A DNA stretch of 64,000 bases from Companilactobacillus bobalius (GTDB lineage: Bacteria; Bacillota; Bacilli; Lactobacillales; Lactobacillaceae), in the NCBI RefSeq assembly GCF_009764355.1, contig NZ_LNUA01000009.1, forward strand, positions 1-64,000, given 5' to 3'. Position 1 is the first letter of the stretch, and each line of letters opens with the position of its first letter. Under the pieces are notes generated by a model. The model had not been told where the DNA came from, made no database searches, and saw only the letters and a program-made list of their open reading frames with translations. Shown here piece after piece: positions 62,876 to 64,000 of this stretch. The position numbers were made by a program, and so were the translations under genes.

Positions 62876-64000
62876 ATGAAAGAAAAATTATTTAAAAAAG
62901 CAGATTATAAAAAATTTGTGGCTGGTGATGCCCATTTTGAAAAGGTTCTAACTCGTGGCAATCTTATCTCAATGGGAATTGGCGCTATCATCGGTACAGG
63001 TATTTTCATCCTACCAGGAATCGTCGCTTCTGAAACAGCTGGCCCTGGTATCACAATTTCCTTTATTCTGTCAGCTATTGTCTGTGTTATGACGGCAATG
63101 TGTTTTGCGGAATTATCTTCAACTTTTCCGGTTGCTGGTAGTACATATTCATACGGAAGTATCATTTTTGGACAGTTTCCCGGTTGGTTAATTGGCTGGG
63201 CTCTATGCTTGGAATACGTTTTAGGTGTGTCAGCCGTATCTTCAGGCTTTTCAGCTTACTTCGTCAGTCTCTTCAAAGGATTAGGCATGGCTCTACCAAA
63301 AGCAGTTACAGGTCCATTTGAACCTTCTAACGGAACTTTCATTAATCTACCTGCTGTTATCGTTTTGGTCTTAATTTACTTATTACTTCGTCGTGGCGTT
63401 TTGGCCTCAGCTAGAATGAATACCGTAATGGTTTTTGTAAAAATTTCAGTTGTCCTAGCTTTCATTATTATCGGCCTATTCTATATCAAACCAGCTAATT
63501 ATCATCCCTACTTCCCAATGGGTGGTATGGGTGTCGTCAAAGGGGCGGCTTTAGTCTTCTTTGCTTATCTAGGTTTTGACGTTATTCCGTCCTCGGCACC
63601 AGAAGTTAAAAATCCTCAAAAAAATATTCCTATAAGTATCATGAGTTCGTTAGCTGTCTGTGCAATTCTTTACGTTATTTTATCCGCCGTTTTAACTGGA
63701 ATGGTCAGTTATAAAGATTTAAATGTTTCTGATCCCGTTGTCTTTGCTCTACAAAAAGTAGGCTTGAACAAAGTAACCTTTTTGATCAGTATCGGTGCCT
63801 TAGCCGGAATGTTTACTATGATGCTCAACACCGTTTACGGTGGTTCGCGTCTAATTTACGCCCTCGGACGTGATGGTATGATCCCTGAAGCATTTGGAAA
63901 AATTCATCCCAAAGCTAAGATGCCAATGCTTTCACTCAATGCCATTTCACTCCTAGCCATTCTTCTCGGTGGTTTCGTTTCCTTAAAAGAGCTAACTAGC
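62876..64000 (+). CDS. APC-family amino acid permease (partial, runs off the window)
   Basis: The first 375 residues of an amino acid/polyamine permease. After a short basic N-terminus (MKEKLFKKADYKKF) come MGIGAIIGTGIFILPG (helix 1 with the unwound GxG motif), and later FFAYLGFDVIPSSAPEVKNP, which is typical of the CAT/YfnA cationic or general amino acid group. At least nine membrane helices are visible. AGGTGG ribosome site. No stop is reached before position 64000. The substrate is probably a small neutral or basic amino acid. Confidence 0.88.
   Translation, partial: MKEKLFKKADYKKFVAGDAHFEKVLTRGNLISMGIGAIIGTGIFILPGIVASETAGPGITISFILSAIVCVMTAMCFAELSSTFPVAGSTYSYGSIIFGQFPGWLIGWALCLEYVLGVSAVSSGFSAYFVSLFKGLGMALPKAVTGPFEPSNGTFINLPAVIVLVLIYLLLRRGVLASARMNTVMVFVKISVVLAFIIIGLFYIKPANYHPYFPMGGMGVVKGAALVFFAYLGFDVIPSSAPEVKNPQKNIPISIMSSLAVCAILYVILSAVLTGMVSYKDLNVSDPVVFALQKVGLNKVTFLISIGALAGMFTMMLNTVYGGSRLIYALGRDGMIPEAFGKIHPKAKMPMLSLNAISLLAILLGGFVSLKELTS

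Noticed and set aside
62905..63165. An 86-codon minus-strand ORF at the right end
   Set aside because: Antisense to the APC permease that runs off the window.
1..64000. tRNA, rRNA or prophage genes
   Set aside because: I looked for CCA-ended cloverleafs, rRNA-conserved stretches and integrase or capsid-like proteins and saw none, though without a covariance search a single tRNA could be missed.

Overview
The window is a contiguous stretch of a low-GC, Gram-positive chromosome, most likely from the Lactobacillaceae. Companilactobacillus (the farciminis/alimentarius group) is my best guess from gene content: SLAP-repeat surface proteins, ClpL, a tandem lipoteichoic-acid synthase pair, mixed Cof-type HAD phosphatases, an Amt ammonium channel and an ECF vitamin transporter. 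I could not run a search, so the genus is inference. Gene density is high, most genes are framed by clear rho-independent terminators, and I see no rRNA, tRNA, CRISPR array, prophage or insertion sequence.

Layout. 1-712 is non-coding and repeat-rich. 713-5677 holds a small membrane protein, an HSL-type esterase, a ROK-like regulator and an operon of two Cof-type HAD phosphatases around an AraC regulator. 5904-12046 holds a sugar O-acetyltransferase and what looks like a corrinoid/glycerol neighbourhood: PduO-type cobalamin adenosyltransferase, aquaglyceroporin, a complete ECF transporter (S, fused A-A', T) and a divergent secreted DUF4430-like protein. 12218-19231 is a surface/signalling island: two paralogous SLAP proteins flank an RRNPP-like regulator, a 20-residue peptide ORF and an AgrC/ComD-AgrA/ComE type two-component system, plus a purine permease. 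19358-24830 holds a truncated ABC exporter, clpL with its small HTH partner under a tandem-palindrome operator, and a lipase-like protein. 24895-30526 holds a T-box controlled branched-chain amino acid transporter, a GNAT, an AraC/small-membrane-protein pair, pgi and a VanZ protein.

30640-41475 carries cell-envelope functions: twin LtaS enzymes, an OmpR-type two-component system, a HAD phosphatase, an oxidoreductase, a 3D-domain wall protein with a perfect WalR-type box, and an FMN reductase. 42061-52969 holds a polyprenyl diphosphate synthase and MenA-type prenyltransferase, acetate kinase, a coiled-coil protein with a glycosyltransferase-like beta-meander, a GT2 enzyme, a TetR/antiporter pair, type II NADH dehydrogenase and a DUF1003 protein. 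MenA, the polyprenyl synthase and NDH-2 would together allow a minimal quinone-linked electron chain. 53017-64000 holds Amt, a KUP potassium transporter, a nicotinamidase, small envelope proteins, a hydrolase-fold protein lacking its nucleophile, nagB under a DasR/NagR-like operator, an atypical Dxs and a partial APC permease.

The most striking non-genic signal is a dispersed family of about 170-180 nt elements (positions 1, 361, 8225, 35091, 41606, 41893, 60751) that fold into the same multi-helix structure with strong compensatory base changes. Some are joined by a second hairpin repeat into a composite module, and two copies are collapsed by deletion between short direct repeats. I do not recognise this family and regard it as the best candidate for something undescribed. 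A second, unrelated structured repeat lies at 51851-52061, and a third (tandem, covarying) lies inside the brnQ leader.
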